Positions 30,063 through 41,828 of a stretch of DNA of 64,000 nt are shown one piece after another (the first letter of the stretch is position 1; each line of letters starts with the position of its first letter). Position numbers and translations under genes: made by a program. This DNA comes from Campylobacteraceae bacterium. GTDB taxonomy: Bacteria; Campylobacterota; Campylobacteria; Campylobacterales; Sulfurovaceae. Location of the stretch: positions 1-64,000 of the forward strand of contig JAMOOP010000009.1 in NCBI GenBank assembly GCA_027065385.1. The letters are read 5' to 3'. The notes beneath the pieces are model-generated. The model saw only the letters and a list, made by a program, of their open reading frames with translations. It had not been told where the DNA came from and did no database searches.

Positions 30063-33000
30063 TTGAAAGGAGAACTCTATTATCTATATTTTCTATTGCG
30101 TTGGTTAATTTTAATAGTTTTAATTTTATCTATAGGTGGACTTTTTATTATTGAAAAGCCTTATATTCCATTAAAATTAGTAGCCGAACCTCTTAAAAAA
30201 GAGGGTATTACATATAAAAGTATAGAAGGTGGATTAATATCAGGATTTACTCTAAAAGGTTTTAATTATAAAAATAAAATAGAGGCTAAAGAGGTTAAAT
30301 TAAAAGTTAGATGGGAAGAGCTAGAGAATAGAGTTTTATATATAGATAATATTCAATTAGATAATATTTATATTGATAAAGATTATTTAGCATCTCTAAT
30401 AGATAGCAATAATAGTGAAGACAAAGAGAATAATAGCTCTTTACCTTTTGATAAAATTATTATTAATAACTCTAATATATCTCTAAAAAATATTATATAT
30501 AAAGATTATAATATAAAATATGCTTCTTTAAAAATTAAAAATTTTACTACAAATATAAAAAATAAATATAAAGGTAATATAAAACTAACTCTTGATAGTA
30601 ATATTACTAAAGCAGATATTAATGCTTCTATTAATAATGATTTTATAAAACTTTTAGGAGATATTGAGTTAAATAAAAAGTTTTTAGCACCTTATCTAAT
30701 AGATAGCAATATTACTCTATTAGATAATCCAAAATTTATAATAAATGGTAGTGGCAATTTAGAAAATATTAAATACCATTTAATAACTAACTGTTTAAAT
30801 ATTAAAAGAGGTCAATACACTATTAATAGTAAAAAATTAATACTGCAAGGAGACTATAGAGATAAACGGTATATAGATTTAAAAATAGATACTATATTAA
30901 ATGGTAATATGGGAAATTTAAAATTAAATGGTAGTAGTTCATTTGATTTAGATGATTTAAATAGAACTCTAAAATATAATGCCACTTTAAATAGTTCTAT
31001 AAATAGAGAGTTCTTATCACCTTTAGTAGATAAAAATATAATTTTTGAAAAAGACCCAAATATAAAATTAAAAGCTATAGGTAGTTTAAGAGAGGTTAAA
31101 TATGATTTAGATATTAATAGTTTAAAAGTAAAAAATAATATATATAAAATTAATAGTAAAAAGCTAATAGTTAAAGGGGTTTATAATATAGATAAAAACT
31201 ATTTAGATAATAAACTTAGTACTATATTAGATAGTAATCTAGCCTATTTAAAATTAAATGGAGATACTACATTAGATTTAGATGATATAAATAGAACTCT
31301 TAAATTGAAACTAAATGCTAATCTTACACCAAATAGAGAGTTTATAGAGTCTAAAATTAGTGAGCAAAATATATCTATAAAAAGGCTCTCTACTATTAAT
31401 TTAGATTTAAAAGGAAATTTAAAAAAGAGTCTATTTAGTATAGATTTTAAAAATTTAAAAGTTAAAAAAGATAATATTAATTTAAATATCTTATCTTCTA
31501 AAATAAAAGGTGATAGTAATATTTTAAAAGGAGATATAAACTTAAATCTACTAACATCTTTTAACTCAAACTTAGCTAATGGAAATATAGAAAATAAGAT
31601 GAAATTAAATTTTTATAATTTAAATAAGACTCTAAAATATAATGTAAAAATAAAATTAGATGCAAAAGCTAAATATCTAAATAGTCTATTAAAAGATGAA
31701 AATATAACTGTTATTAATAGTCCTAAAATAAATATTAAACTAAATGGTGGATTAGAAAAAGCTACTTTTAAAACCTACTCTAATATAAGCTTTTTAAAAA
31801 ATAAAAAGCGTTCAGATATGAAATTAATAACAACACCAATTACTATTGATATTAATAAACACTATATAAATGGTAGTTTAACTTTAGTAAATAAATCTCA
31901 AAATATGGGATTTTCTTTAAATAGTAAATTTAATGGAGACTATACAAAACCAAAAGAGTTAAAAACATCTACTAGAGCTTCTATTAAAAACTTTAATGAT
32001 TTTGGTGTAAATTTAAATCCATTAACGCCTCTTAATTTAAAAATAGTAAATAGTAAAAATGGAGCATATTTAAAATTAAACTCTAAAAGAGTAAATCTTA
32101 ATATAAAAACAGAAGATTATGACCATATTACATTTAATATAAAAACTAGAAATCTATATCTATATAAAATAATTCAACTTCCAGTTGAGCTATATCATAA
32201 ATTTATAAAGCTTGATTTAAAAGGTGATGCTCTACTTTCTAAAAAATATTTTAATATAAATGGATATATCTACTCTAATAAAAAATTTGAGGCTAAAATA
32301 GATGCAAAAAATAGTAAATTGGGTCTAAATGCTTTAATAGATACCCAGTATCTAAAAATGGTAGCAAAAGGGAATATAGATAAAAAAGATATAAAAATAG
32401 ATATTAAAACAGACTCTATAAAGAATTTACAAAAAGAGATAAATAAATTATATCCATTTAATATAGCTAAAGTTGATGGAGCAATGGATACAAATATAAA
32501 AGTAAAAGGTAAAAAAGCTTGGCTTAATATCTCATCTTCTAAAATAGAACTAAATGGATTTAATATAGAAGATATTGATATTGATGCTAAATATAATAAA
32601 GATTTAATTACTATCAATAGATTTAATCTAAAAACTACAGGATTTAAAGATAAAAAACTTAATAAAAATATACACCTAAATAGAAAAGGGACAATATATT
32701 TAGGAGAGAGACGAGATATATTAATAGATATGCTTCCTAATATTTTAATAGTAGCCAAAGGGGATAGAGAAAACTTTAATGGAAGAGTAGTAATTAGAAA
32801 ATTACCATTAGGACACCCTGATTATGGTAGTATGTTTTTAAGTTCAAATATAAATTATAATCAAACTAGAGAGAAAAAAAGAATAACAGGAAATATAGAT
32901 ATAAAAAAGATGAAACTATTTTATGAAGCAAAATTTTTAGATGTTGATTATGACCCAGATGTAGTTATTGTTACTAAAAAATCTAAAAAGTTAAAAGAAA

Positions 33001-33725
33001 AATTAGATAGTGACTCTTTTTTACAAGATACATATATAGATATAAATATAAATGCAAAACAGGCAAATTATAAAACTCCTGATATTGACCTAGGTTTTGA
33101 TATTAAACTTGATATAAATAAAAATTTTGGAAAACCAATAGCATTAATAGGAAGGGTTGAAGATATAAATGGACGGTTTGACCAAGTACCAAAAAGATTT
33201 AAAATTCAAAACTCAACTATAGTTTTTGATGGAGGAGAGGATATTAATCCACTATTAGATATAAATGTAGAGTATGAACTACCACAAGTACTTATTAAAA
33301 TATCAATAGGTGGATATGCTAAAAGACCAAAAATAGAGTTTACTTCAGAACCACCAATGCCTAAAAAAGATATTATGTCCTATCTACTTTTAGGTGTATC
33401 AACTGCCAATCTAACCAATGGTGAAGGCTCTTTAGGACGAGAAGCAGAGCTATTTATATTAAATCAAGCAGCTAGAGATTTTGCTTATGATTTTGATTTA
33501 GATAGACTATTTATTAAAGATGATGGAACAGGAGAGGGGTATATTATTGAAGTAGGTAAAAAAGTTACAAAAAGAGATATGGTAATTATTGAAAGTTCTC
33601 AAACTGGAAATAGCTATATAGTAGAGCATGATTTTAGTAGAAATATTAAACTAAGAGTTGGGCAACATCAAAAAGAACACCCATCTCAAAGTATTGACCT
33701 ATTTTTTAGAAAGAAGTTTAAATAA
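30063..33725 (+). CDS. tamB: TamB-like translocation/assembly module protein (AsmA-like repeats)
   Basis: N-terminal TM; long beta-repeat protein; C-terminal DUF490 '[67 protein letters not shown]'; TTG start. Confidence 0.88.
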   Translation: MKGELYYLYFLLRWLILIVLILSIGGLFIIEKPYIPLKLVAEPLKKEGITYKSIEGGLISGFTLKGFNYKNKIEAKEVKLKVRWEELENRVLYIDNIQLDNIYIDKDYLASLIDSNNSEDKENNSSLPFDKIIINNSNISLKNIIYKDYNIKYASLKIKNFTTNIKNKYKGNIKLTLDSNITKADINASINNDFIKLLGDIELNKKFLAPYLIDSNITLLDNPKFIINGSGNLENIKYHLITNCLNIKRGQYTINSKKLILQGDYRDKRYIDLKIDTILNGNMGNLKLNGSSSFDLDDLNRTLKYNATLNSSINREFLSPLVDKNIIFEKDPNIKLKAIGSLREVKYDLDINSLKVKNNIYKINSKKLIVKGVYNIDKNYLDNKLSTILDSNLAYLKLNGDTTLDLDDINRTLKLKLNANLTPNREFIESKISEQNISIKRLSTINLDLKGNLKKSLFSIDFKNLKVKKDNINLNILSSKIKGDSNILKGDINLNLLTSFNSNLANGNIENKMKLNFYNLNKTLKYNVKIKLDAKAKYLNSLLKDENITVINSPKINIKLNGGLEKATFKTYSNISFLKNKKRSDMKLITTPITIDINKHYINGSLTLVNKSQNMGFSLNSKFNGDYTKPKELKTSTRASIKNFNDFGVNLNPLTPLNLKIVNSKNGAYLKLNSKRVNLNIKTEDYDHITFNIKTRNLYLYKIIQLPVELYHKFIKLDLKGDALLSKKYFNINGYIYSNKKFEAKIDAKNSKLGLNALIDTQYLKMVAKGNIDKKDIKIDIKTDSIKNLQKEINKLYPFNIAKVDGAMDTNIKVKGKKAWLNISSSKIELNGFNIEDIDIDAKYNKDLITINRFNLKTTGFKDKKLNKNIHLNRKGTIYLGERRDILIDMLPNILIVAKGDRENFNGRVVIRKLPLGHPDYGSMFLSSNINYNQTREKKRITGNIDIKKMKLFYEAKFLDVDYDPDVVIVTKKSKKLKEKLDSDSFLQDTYIDININAKQANYKTPDIDLGFDIKLDINKNFGKPIALIGRVEDINGRFDQVPKRFKIQNSTIVFDGGEDINPLLDINVEYELPQVLIKISIGGYAKRPKIEFTSEPPMPKKDIMSYLLLGVSTANLTNGEGSLGREAELFILNQAARDFAYDFDLDRLFIKDDGTGEGYIIEVGKKVTKRDMVIIESSQTGNSYIVEHDFSRNIKLRVGQHQKEHPSQSIDLFFRKKFK

Positions 33726-34722
33726 TAACTCGTTTTAAATTAGTAGATAATTGTGTAAGAATTTCATAAGAGATAGTACCTAACTGTTTACTAGCATTTT
33801 CTGCATTATTAAATATGCACACCTCTTTACTACTACTTTCTAAAGATATATAGTCCATAGAGACACGACCTAAAATTGGTAACCCTTCTGCTGTAATAAA
33901 TGGTTTAAAACTATTTGACCTTATCCACCCATCACCATAACCTAAATCATAAGTTGATACTACCATATCTCTTAAAGCTATAAAATCTCCACCATAACCT
34001 ACTCTTTGACCCTTTTTAAGTTCTCTTGTCGATACTCTTTTAGCATATAGAGATAGAACTGGTTTTAATTTTATAGAGTTATATATATTTGGTAATTCAT
34101 TATATCCATAAGCTCCAATTCCTAAACGAATTAAATCTTCGTTTTTACAATTTAAACGAAGAGCCGAGGCTGAATTATATGAGTGAAATCTAATATTTTT
34201 AAATCCAAAAGCTTTAACTCTTCTCTTTACTAACTCAAATCTTTTATTCTGCCAAAATAGTTCACTACTTAACTCATCTGCTGAACGATTATGAGTCATA
34301 ACACCTATTAGATTTAGACCTTTTTTCTTTATTAGACTAAGTGCGTTTTCTAAACTCTCTTCACTTATACCATTTCGGTGCATTCCTGTATCTACTTTTA
34401 ATTCAACCCTAGAGCCTTTTTGAGCATTTTGAATATCATCTAAACTATTTAATGCAAAGGAGCATCTATTATCAACTATAGCTCTATCTCCTAAAATTAA
34501 TATATCTTGGAAATACTCTTTTACTCTTTTAGCTTCACTAAAATTACGAACTACAGCTTTTGTTAAACCAAACTCAAAAGATAGTTTAGCCATTAAGTCT
34601 AATCCATGCCCATAGGCATTATCTTTTAGAACAATAGCTATTTTATCTTTTGAGCCTAATTTCAGTGCAAATTGATTAAGATTATAAAAAAAGTTTTTTT
34701 TATCTATTTTTATATATGCCAT
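33718..34722 (-). CDS. alr: Alanine racemase
   Basis: '[13 protein letters not shown]' PLP-Lys, '[12 protein letters not shown]', '[11 protein letters not shown]', '[10 protein letters not shown]'; likely start MAYIKID at 34722. Confidence 0.94.
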   Translation of the reverse strand: MAYIKIDKKNFFYNLNQFALKLGSKDKIAIVLKDNAYGHGLDLMAKLSFEFGLTKAVVRNFSEAKRVKEYFQDILILGDRAIVDNRCSFALNSLDDIQNAQKGSRVELKVDTGMHRNGISEESLENALSLIKKKGLNLIGVMTHNRSADELSSELFWQNKRFELVKRRVKAFGFKNIRFHSYNSASALRLNCKNEDLIRLGIGAYGYNELPNIYNSIKLKPVLSLYAKRVSTRELKKGQRVGYGGDFIALRDMVVSTYDLGYGDGWIRSNSFKPFITAEGLPILGRVSMDYISLESSSKEVCIFNNAENASKQLGTISYEILTQLSTNLKRVII

Positions 34723-35224
34723 TATTCTCAATATCTTTAAATACTTGCATATAATAATTTACATCTTGATAACCAACCATAGTTTTAATAATTTTTCCTG
34801 TTTTGGAGTCTAAAATAAATACACTTGGAACTCCTGTTATACCTATATTACTAGGATAGAAATCTTTATTTCTATCTACTATAACACTTACATAATTTTC
34901 TTCTAATTTATTAATTATTTTTTTATCTTGAAAAACTATATCAATTAGTTTTTCACACCATGGGCAGAACTGTTCAGTTACTAATAGAAATATATATTTG
35001 TTTTCGCTTTTTGCTTGTATTAAAGCCTTATCATAATCTCTTTGAAATTCATAAAAATCACTCTCTTGATTTTCATTAGTTACTATAATGGAAGAGTTGT
35101 TACTCTCTATAATTTGTTGGTTTGAAGATATAATATTATAACCTTCAACTTTATAAATTGAAGATATATTATCTTCAGCCTGTATAAATAGTGTTATATA
35201 TATAATAAACATTAATTTTTTCAA
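34700..35224 (-). CDS. Periplasmic thioredoxin-fold protein (CPWC)
   Basis: Signal peptide, '[19 protein letters not shown]', cis-Pro '[14 protein letters not shown]'. Confidence 0.82.
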   Translation of the reverse strand: MKKLMFIIYITLFIQAEDNISSIYKVEGYNIISSNQQIIESNNSSIIVTNENQESDFYEFQRDYDKALIQAKSENKYIFLLVTEQFCPWCEKLIDIVFQDKKIINKLEENYVSVIVDRNKDFYPSNIGITGVPSVFILDSKTGKIIKTMVGYQDVNYYMQVFKDIENNGIYKNR

Positions 35225-35307
35225 AATAGCTCCTTATATTTAATATATACTATCATAACTAAAAAAGATGTATAATTTGATTTAAATATAAAATATTAGG
35301 GATAGAT

Positions 35308-36303
35308 ATGAGATATTTACCAGCAGAATGGTACAAACAAAGAGCAATCTTAATGGCATTTCCACATGAAAACACAGATTGGGCAGATGATTTAACAGCC
35401 TCTTTAACACCTTTTATTAGAATAGCACAAGCTATAGCTTACGCTACACCTGTATATGTTTTATGTGATAATAAAGATAAAATATCTTCTATGTTTTGTT
35501 CAACAAGAAATATGAGTTTTATAGAGATACCAACTAATGATACATGGACTAGAGACTATGGATATATATCTATTATTGAAGATGGTAAAGTTAAATTACT
35601 AGATTTTAAATTTAATGGTTGGGGTGAAAAATTTGAAGCATCTTTAGATAATAGCGTAAATAGAATTTTACATAAGAAAGGTTATTTAGGAACTACACCA
35701 ATAGAGAGTATAGATTTTGTATTAGAAGGTGGTTCAATAGATAGTAATGGAGAGGGAACAATACTTACTACTACTAAATGTCTATGTAATTCAAATAGAA
35801 ATGGAGGTTTAACTAAAGATGAGGTTGAAAAAAGATTAAATAAATATTTAGGAGTAGAAAGAATTTTATGGTTAGATTATGGTTATTTAGCAGGAGATGA
35901 TACAGATAGTCATATTGATACATTAGCAAGGTTTGTTTCAAAAGATACTATAGTTTATATTCAATGTTTAGACAAGGACGATGAACATTATATAGAGTTA
36001 AAAAAAATGGAAGCACAAATTAAAACATTTAGAACTTCTGAAAACAAACCTTATAATGTAGTCCCCCTACCAATGCCAACAGCGAAGTTTGATAAAGACG
36101 GTAACCGTTTACCTGCTACCTATATTAATTTTTTAATAACTGATAAAGCATTAATATATCCGACATATTCTGTTAAAGAGGATAAAATCGCTCATAACAT
36201 CTTTAATACAATTTTTTCAAAAAAAGAGATAATCCCTGTAGAGAGTAGCAGACTGATTATTCAAGGGGGAAGTCTGCACTGTTCTACAATGCAAATTATA
36301 TAA
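35308..36303 (+). CDS. aguA: Agmatine deiminase / peptidyl-arginine deiminase family
   Basis: 'MRYLPAEWYKQRAILMAFPHENTDW', 'NDTWTRDYGYISI', 'GGSIDSNGEGTILTTTKCL', C-terminal 'GGSLHCSTMQI'. Confidence 0.9.
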   Translation: MRYLPAEWYKQRAILMAFPHENTDWADDLTASLTPFIRIAQAIAYATPVYVLCDNKDKISSMFCSTRNMSFIEIPTNDTWTRDYGYISIIEDGKVKLLDFKFNGWGEKFEASLDNSVNRILHKKGYLGTTPIESIDFVLEGGSIDSNGEGTILTTTKCLCNSNRNGGLTKDEVEKRLNKYLGVERILWLDYGYLAGDDTDSHIDTLARFVSKDTIVYIQCLDKDDEHYIELKKMEAQIKTFRTSENKPYNVVPLPMPTAKFDKDGNRLPATYINFLITDKALIYPTYSVKEDKIAHNIFNTIFSKKEIIPVESSRLIIQGGSLHCSTMQII

Positions 36304-36318
36304 TACTAAGTATTAAAA

Positions 36319-36900
36319 TTAGTTTAAAAATGTTATTTTTTTTCCACCAAAATTTTGTGTCCAATAAATTCCATACTCACTATCAGGATTAACAACAATA
36401 GATATTCCAACTTCTTGATAGTCGGGGTTCATAATATTTGCACAATGTTTAGGACTATTTAGAAGAGCTTTCATAACCTCTTCTACACTACTTTGTCCTC
36501 CTGCTATATTCTCACCTACTATATGATAATTAACATAGCCATTTGCCTCTATTCTCTCAAAAAATAGACTTTTTTTATCAAGATTACTCCCTGTAATATC
36601 ATATTTTGTACCAGAACCTAAATGGTCAAATGTATTACTATATGCTAAATCACTACTATGTTCATAAGCCGAAGCGTATAAATCTTCATTCCAAATTAAA
36701 GGTTGGCTAGGTGCTATTAACCCTAATCCATTATGACAATCTCTAGGCTCACTTCTAGCCTTATTTATAGCACTAAGAAGTTCTGATTTAAAAGGTTTAT
36801 TAAAATTTATTAAATCTTTATTTGAAGTTGTAGCAGTTTGTTGCTCTCCACACCCAATAAAAGTTGCTACTACTAAAATAAATAAAATATTTTTAAACAT
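36319..36900 (-). CDS. CAP/SCP-domain lipoprotein
   Basis: Lipobox 'ATFIGCGE', 'LLSAINKARSEPRDC', 'HIVGENIAGG', 'YGIYWTQNFGG'. Confidence 0.85.
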   Translation of the reverse strand: MFKNILFILVVATFIGCGEQQTATTSNKDLINFNKPFKSELLSAINKARSEPRDCHNGLGLIAPSQPLIWNEDLYASAYEHSSDLAYSNTFDHLGSGTKYDITGSNLDKKSLFFERIEANGYVNYHIVGENIAGGQSSVEEVMKALLNSPKHCANIMNPDYQEVGISIVVNPDSEYGIYWTQNFGGKKITFLN

Positions 36901-36989
36901 AATAAATCCTTTTTTGTTATTTTTCTATTAAAAGTATAACCAAAAAAAACTTAAAATATTATTTAACATAAAAAAATAATTGAAAATAT

Positions 36990-37715
36990 TTATTTAGAAT
37001 AAAAGAATGTTTTAAATTTAAGCCATAAAAGTCCTAAGTATTCATGCCAAGCCTGTTCAGTTATAAATAGATATTTTCCTTTTGGAGTATGTAAAAAAAT
37101 ATCAAATCCACCTCTTGCTTTAAAATCAGTAGGAGCTGGGATTGGATTTAATCCATACTTTTTAAATAAAATCATAGCTCTTGGCATTTGATAGGCTGAA
37201 GTTACAACAATAAAGGGTTTATCTTTTAATCTGCTCTTTATAGCAATAACCTCCTCTTCAGTATCTTTGGGTTTAATTTGCATTAATATATCATCTTTTT
37301 TAACTCCAACTTTTTCTAAAAATTTAGCTGTAGCTATAGCACCTGATGAGCTACTTATAGATGGGTAACCTGATGTTATAATTTTTGAGTTGGAAATAGC
37401 ATTATATAATCGTAAAGCCTCCCAACCTCTATACTCTTTATCTCCACCTAAAAGTAAAATATATTTAATATCTTTTGGAATTTTATTTAATTTAGGATAT
37501 TGACTCTCTAAAGGCTTTATAATAAAAGTAGCAAAAGGTAAAGATGATACTAAAAAAATCCATAATAGACTAATAGTTAAAAATATTTTAGCTCTTTTTA
37601 TATTTTTTTTACTAAAGTACCATAAACTAACTACTCCTAATATTAAACCAATAGATAAAGGCATAAATATGGCAGATATTACTTTTTTTAAAATAAATCC
37701 AAATCCTAAACTCAT
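36990..37715 (-). CDS. YdcF/ElyC/SanA-family (DUF218) membrane protein
   Basis: Two TM helices then 'YILLLGGDKEYRGWEALRLYNAI...IITSGY...FIVVTSAYQMPRAMILFKKYGL'. Confidence 0.85.
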   Translation of the reverse strand: MSLGFGFILKKVISAIFMPLSIGLILGVVSLWYFSKKNIKRAKIFLTISLLWIFLVSSLPFATFIIKPLESQYPKLNKIPKDIKYILLLGGDKEYRGWEALRLYNAISNSKIITSGYPSISSSSGAIATAKFLEKVGVKKDDILMQIKPKDTEEEVIAIKSRLKDKPFIVVTSAYQMPRAMILFKKYGLNPIPAPTDFKARGGFDIFLHTPKGKYLFITEQAWHEYLGLLWLKFKTFFYSK

Positions 37716-38209
37716 TTTAATCTGCTCTCTAACCCTAATTTTACCTCATAAACCTCATCACATATAGAAGCTAGTTTTTGTCCTATAATACCTGTTAAAT
37801 CAATAAATCTTCTACTCTCTTTATCTAATGGGCTTACTCCATTATTTACACTATTTAAAACAAATACAATATTTGCATCTATTTTACCTATATCTTTTAT
37901 TTCGGCTAATAGTTCATTTTCTTTTTTATCTATAGAGTTTAATATCCACATAGAGATACAATCTATTAAATAGGTCTCCCCCTCTTTTATGCAATTTACT
38001 AAATTAAAACTCTCTTCAATAGTAGTAAATCTATCCTCTCTCTCTTTTTTATGTTTTAATACTCTATCTAACATCTCACTATCACCATAACTACTATTAT
38101 AAGTAGCTATATAATAGGGTTTTCTGTTTTTAGCTAAATTTAATGCTTTTTTTTCTGCTAAGTTACTTTTACCAGATTTTTGTCCTCCATAATATAGTAC
38201 TTTTAACAT
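37712..38209 (-). CDS. cobU: Adenosylcobinamide kinase / adenosylcobinamide-phosphate guanylyltransferase
   Basis: P-loop 'YYGGQKSGKSNLAE', 'PYYIATYNSSYGDSEMLDRVLKHKKER', 'LIDCISMWILN'. Confidence 0.85.
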   Translation of the reverse strand: MLKVLYYGGQKSGKSNLAEKKALNLAKNRKPYYIATYNSSYGDSEMLDRVLKHKKEREDRFTTIEESFNLVNCIKEGETYLIDCISMWILNSIDKKENELLAEIKDIGKIDANIVFVLNSVNNGVSPLDKESRRFIDLTGIIGQKLASICDEVYEVKLGLESRLK

Positions 38210-38212
38210 TAA

Positions 38213-38560
38213 TTATCTCTTTTTTCCTTTATATCTTCGTTTTCTTTTTAGTTTTATATCTGTATTGTAGGTAGTAATAAGGGAGTCTCCCATAATAACA
38301 AGAGTTACTCCCCCTTTATCTAATATCTTTAAAATAATAGAACGAGACTTATTTAAATTTTTTATATGTAAAATATTTCTTAATCGTTTTGCTCTTCTTT
38401 GATAGGTGTCTAATCTTATTAAAATTTTTTTACATCTTTTCTTATTTAGAATTACCTTATCTTTTCTAACAACACCATATATTAAAACCATCTCTAGTAA
38501 CTCTTTATGAATACCTCTTTGAGACATCTTCTCTTTAATATGCCGTGTCAATATTACCAT
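38213..38560 (-). CDS. DUF4258-like small basic protein
   Basis: 'LTRHIKEKMSQRGIHKELLEMVLIYG...GGVTLVIMGDSLITTYN' fits the DUF4258 pattern. Confidence 0.55.
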   Translation of the reverse strand: MVILTRHIKEKMSQRGIHKELLEMVLIYGVVRKDKVILNKKRCKKILIRLDTYQRRAKRLRNILHIKNLNKSRSIILKILDKGGVTLVIMGDSLITTYNTDIKLKRKRRYKGKKR

Positions 38561-38626
38561 TGATGTTCCATTTAATTTTTAAAGATAGTACCTAAATATA
38601 TTTAATGATTAGATAATAAAGGTTAC

Positions 38627-39685
38627 TTAACTTAAGAATGTTTCAACTTTATTGGTAATAGTTTTTTTATCAAGCCCATTTAACACACCATAACATAAAG
38701 CTCCACCAGCTCCAACCCCCTCTTTTGCTTCACCATCATCATATAGTTTTAGAGCAGGGTGAGAGCTTAAAGAGAAATCAAAATCAACAAAATAGCCATT
38801 AATAGGAAAATCTAACATCTCTAAAAGTGCTTTAATATCACTATTTTTATCTTCTGCTACCCATTTAGTCGTACATAGTGCTAAGTTAGAGCTATCCATC
38901 TCTCCACCCATATATTTTAATATACTATTTACTATAAGTAAAACTCCTGCCATCTGTGTACCACCTGCTAAAATTACTTTTAGGCGACCATTTAAACCTA
39001 ATATAAATCCTGCATTAAAAATTAGCATATTATCAGAAACAGAGCCTAATATATCAAATAGGTCACTCTTATCTTTAATATTAGATAGGGCTTTTTCTAT
39101 AGTCTCTTCTCTTATGTTGTTTGGAACATTTTTAAAACTACTACTAAAAAACTCTTTTGCATCATATCCTAAAGCTAAAGCTGTTGTATTTGCTGTTGTT
39201 GTTCCACTTGGAACTGACTCACCCAATATTATATAATCACTCTTACACTCATAACTCTGTCCAAAAGCTACACCCTTTTGAAAAACGGCTTCTGCATCAA
39301 TATTAGCCCCCACATCAATAGAGCCACTAGGTTTAATATTAAAGTTATGTTGAGTAAAATAGTTTAACTTTGGAGTAACCTCTAACCCTAAATTAAGAAG
39401 TTCAATAGATTTAAATGGTCTAAGCAGATGCACACCTCTACTCATTAGTGCAGGAGTTGGAACACCTTTTGGAGTTTCTGCAATATTTTCTAAACATCTA
39501 ACCTCACCAACACAGACAAATTCGGCATCAAGTGTAGGTGTTAGATGGATTAGATTTGGAATTCCAGCTTGTGTAATACCTTTTATATTAATAGTTGCTG
39601 TATTACTTAAAGCCAACATAAAAGTGGCACTCTTACCTCTTAAAGACTCTATAAAATCTATATTTCCTATAATTGTTTTTATCAT
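38627..39685 (-). CDS. cobT: TIGR00303/CobT-like nicotinate-nucleotide-dimethylbenzimidazole phosphoribosyltransferase
   Basis: 'LALSNTATINIKGITQAGIPNLIHLTPTLDAEF', 'ILGESVPSGTTTANTTALALGYDA', 'VILAGGTQMAGVLLIV'. Confidence 0.82.
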   Translation of the reverse strand: MIKTIIGNIDFIESLRGKSATFMLALSNTATINIKGITQAGIPNLIHLTPTLDAEFVCVGEVRCLENIAETPKGVPTPALMSRGVHLLRPFKSIELLNLGLEVTPKLNYFTQHNFNIKPSGSIDVGANIDAEAVFQKGVAFGQSYECKSDYIILGESVPSGTTTANTTALALGYDAKEFFSSSFKNVPNNIREETIEKALSNIKDKSDLFDILGSVSDNMLIFNAGFILGLNGRLKVILAGGTQMAGVLLIVNSILKYMGGEMDSSNLALCTTKWVAEDKNSDIKALLEMLDFPINGYFVDFDFSLSSHPALKLYDDGEAKEGVGAGGALCYGVLNGLDKKTITNKVETFLS

Positions 39686-39743
39686 ATTTCTACCTTTTTA
39701 AATAATGAAATTATATCACTTTTAACTTCTCTATAACTTTTGC

Positions 39744-39749
39744 TATAAT
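39744..39749 (+). promoter_or_regulatory. Extended -10 promoter element (TGCTATAAT) upstream of leuC
   Basis: TTTTGCTATAAT 31 bp before the leuC ATG. Confidence 0.6.
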
Positions 39750-39779
39750 TCGTCTAATTATTTTATTAAGGATTAAACA

Positions 39780-41060
39780 ATGGGACAAACCATTACAGAG
39801 AAAATCTTTTCAGAACATGCAGGGCGTAAAGTTAAAGCAGGAGAGATTGTTAGAGTTGATATTGATATGATTATAGGTAATGATATTACAACACCTATTT
39901 CTATACGAGCATTTGAAGAGAGTGGAGCTAGTAATCTAGCAAGAGCTGATAACTTCTGTATTGTTATGGACCACTATATTCCTGCTAAAGATATAGCAAG
40001 TGCTAATCAAGCAAAAATTTCAAGAGATTTCGCATATAAACATAATTTAAAGCACTTTTTTGATGAAAAAGATATGGGAATTGAACATGCACTTCTTCCT
40101 GAAAAGGGCTTAGTAATACCAGGTGATGTTATTATTGGTGCAGACTCTCACACATGTACACACGGAGCATTAGGTGCATTTAGTACAGGAATGGGAAGTA
40201 CTGATATATCTTTTGGAATGATAACTGGTGGAAATTGGTTTAAAGTGCCTGAAACCATTAAAGTGGAACTTATTGGAAAACCTGCTAAACATATATATGG
40301 AAAAGATATTATTTTAGAGTTAATTCGTCAAATTGGTGTTGATGGGGCTTTATATAAAGCTATTGAGTTTACAGGTGATGGTGTAGCACATCTTGGAATG
40401 GCTGATAGATTTTCTATTGCCAATATGGTAATAGAGGCTGGGGCAAAAAATGGTATATTTGCAGTTGACGAAGTGACAGAAGAGTATTTAAAAGAGAGAG
40501 AAGTGGCAAATGGTGGATTAAGAGACAAACCTAAAATTCACTACTCTGATAGTGATGCTAAGTATTGCCAAACTATTACTATAGATATAGCAAATCTTTC
40601 ACCAGTTATCGCTTACCCTTTCTTACCATCAAATGGGAAAAGCATAGAGAAAGCTGTAGAAGATGATTTAAAAATAGACCAAGTAATGATAGGAAGTTGT
40701 ACTAATGGTAGAATTGAAGACCTTAGAATTGCATCTGAAATTATGAAAGGTAAAAGAGTAGCAAGACACACAAGAATGATAGTAACACCAGCAACTCAAA
40801 AAATTTTTCTTCAAGCTCAAAAAGAGGGTTTAATGGATATTTTAATAGAAGCAGGAGCAGTTGTTAGTAATCCAACTTGTGGTGCATGTTTAGGTGGATA
40901 TATGGGAATTTTAGGAGATGGTGAAAGATGTGTAGCTACAACTAACCGTAACTTTGTAGGAAGAATGGGTGCTAGAACATCAGAGATATATCTAGCAAAC
41001 TCTGCAGTAGCTGCAGCTTCAGCGATTGCTGGAAAGATTGTTGACCCTAGAGATTTATAG
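39780..41060 (+). CDS. leuC: 3-isopropylmalate dehydratase large subunit (aconitase superfamily)
   Basis: 'GADSHTCTHGALGAFSTGMGSTD', 'IGSCTNGRIEDLRIAS', 'NPTCGACLGGYMGIL'. Confidence 0.92.
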   Translation: MGQTITEKIFSEHAGRKVKAGEIVRVDIDMIIGNDITTPISIRAFEESGASNLARADNFCIVMDHYIPAKDIASANQAKISRDFAYKHNLKHFFDEKDMGIEHALLPEKGLVIPGDVIIGADSHTCTHGALGAFSTGMGSTDISFGMITGGNWFKVPETIKVELIGKPAKHIYGKDIILELIRQIGVDGALYKAIEFTGDGVAHLGMADRFSIANMVIEAGAKNGIFAVDEVTEEYLKEREVANGGLRDKPKIHYSDSDAKYCQTITIDIANLSPVIAYPFLPSNGKSIEKAVEDDLKIDQVMIGSCTNGRIEDLRIASEIMKGKRVARHTRMIVTPATQKIFLQAQKEGLMDILIEAGAVVSNPTCGACLGGYMGILGDGERCVATTNRNFVGRMGARTSEIYLANSAVAAASAIAGKIVDPRDL

Positions 41061-41069
41061 AAAAGAATA

Positions 41070-41106
41070 TAGAAGCTAAATATAAAAGCATTATATTTAG
41101 CTTCTA
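41070..41106. terminator. 15-bp perfect stem hairpin TAGAAGCTAAATATA-aaagcat-TATATTTAGCTTCTA
   Basis: Located between convergent leuC and the YqiA-like gene. Confidence 0.75.
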
Positions 41107-41128
41107 CTATATTAAATTAACTATTTTT

Positions 41129-41671
41129 TTAATTTAAAAAATCTGTTATTTTATTAAAAAACCTCTCAAATCCTTTAAATCTATGGTTACCACCCTCTTC
41201 TAAGACCAATTTTACACCATTATAAAACTCTTTTGCTACTCTATAATCAATAACCTCATCACCTGTTTGTAAAAAAAGAAAGTAGTTATTTAACTTTAAA
41301 TCTTTTTGATTTATTTTAAAACTTTTTAACATCTCTAAATGCTCTTCTGTCCATAAAAACTTCTCTCCACTATCTTTAATATTTTCTCCTAAATACTTTT
41401 TAGTTGTATTATAGGGTTTAACTGATGGGTTAATTAGTACTGTTTTTAAGTTATATTTTTCAGATAAATAGGTAGCATAAAATCCACCTAAAGAACTAGC
41501 AATAATTCCTGTAATATTTTTACTTTTAATTATATCTTCTAACTCTGCAATAGCCTCTGTTGGTACTGTTGAGTGGTCAGAGATAAATAGGTCATTTTTA
41601 AAGTGGGATTTTAAATGTTTAGCTTTAAATGAGTTTGGGGTTGTTCTAAATCCATGAATATATAGTATCAA
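41129..41671 (-). CDS. YqiA-like esterase (alpha/beta hydrolase, UPF0227)
   Basis: 'MILYIHGFRTTPNSFKAKHLKSHF', nucleophile elbow 'GIIASSLGGFYATYL', 'GGNHRFKGFERF'. Confidence 0.85.
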   Translation of the reverse strand: MILYIHGFRTTPNSFKAKHLKSHFKNDLFISDHSTVPTEAIAELEDIIKSKNITGIIASSLGGFYATYLSEKYNLKTVLINPSVKPYNTTKKYLGENIKDSGEKFLWTEEHLEMLKSFKINQKDLKLNNYFLFLQTGDEVIDYRVAKEFYNGVKLVLEEGGNHRFKGFERFFNKITDFLN

Positions 41672-41828
41672 TAAATTCCTTTGTTATTTTTTGTGTTGAA
41701 ATTATATCATAAAAAGACTAAATAAGAGTAATATAGTCTGATTAGTTTTAGATAAATATTTTTAAATAAAGCAACCTAATATAACAAATATTATGTAATA
41801 ATATGATAAATATTAAAAAGGTCAAACT

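Noticed and set aside
38213-38560. DUF4258-like protein as a toxin of a TA pair
   Set aside because: No small antitoxin-like ORF next to it; flanked by cobalamin genes.
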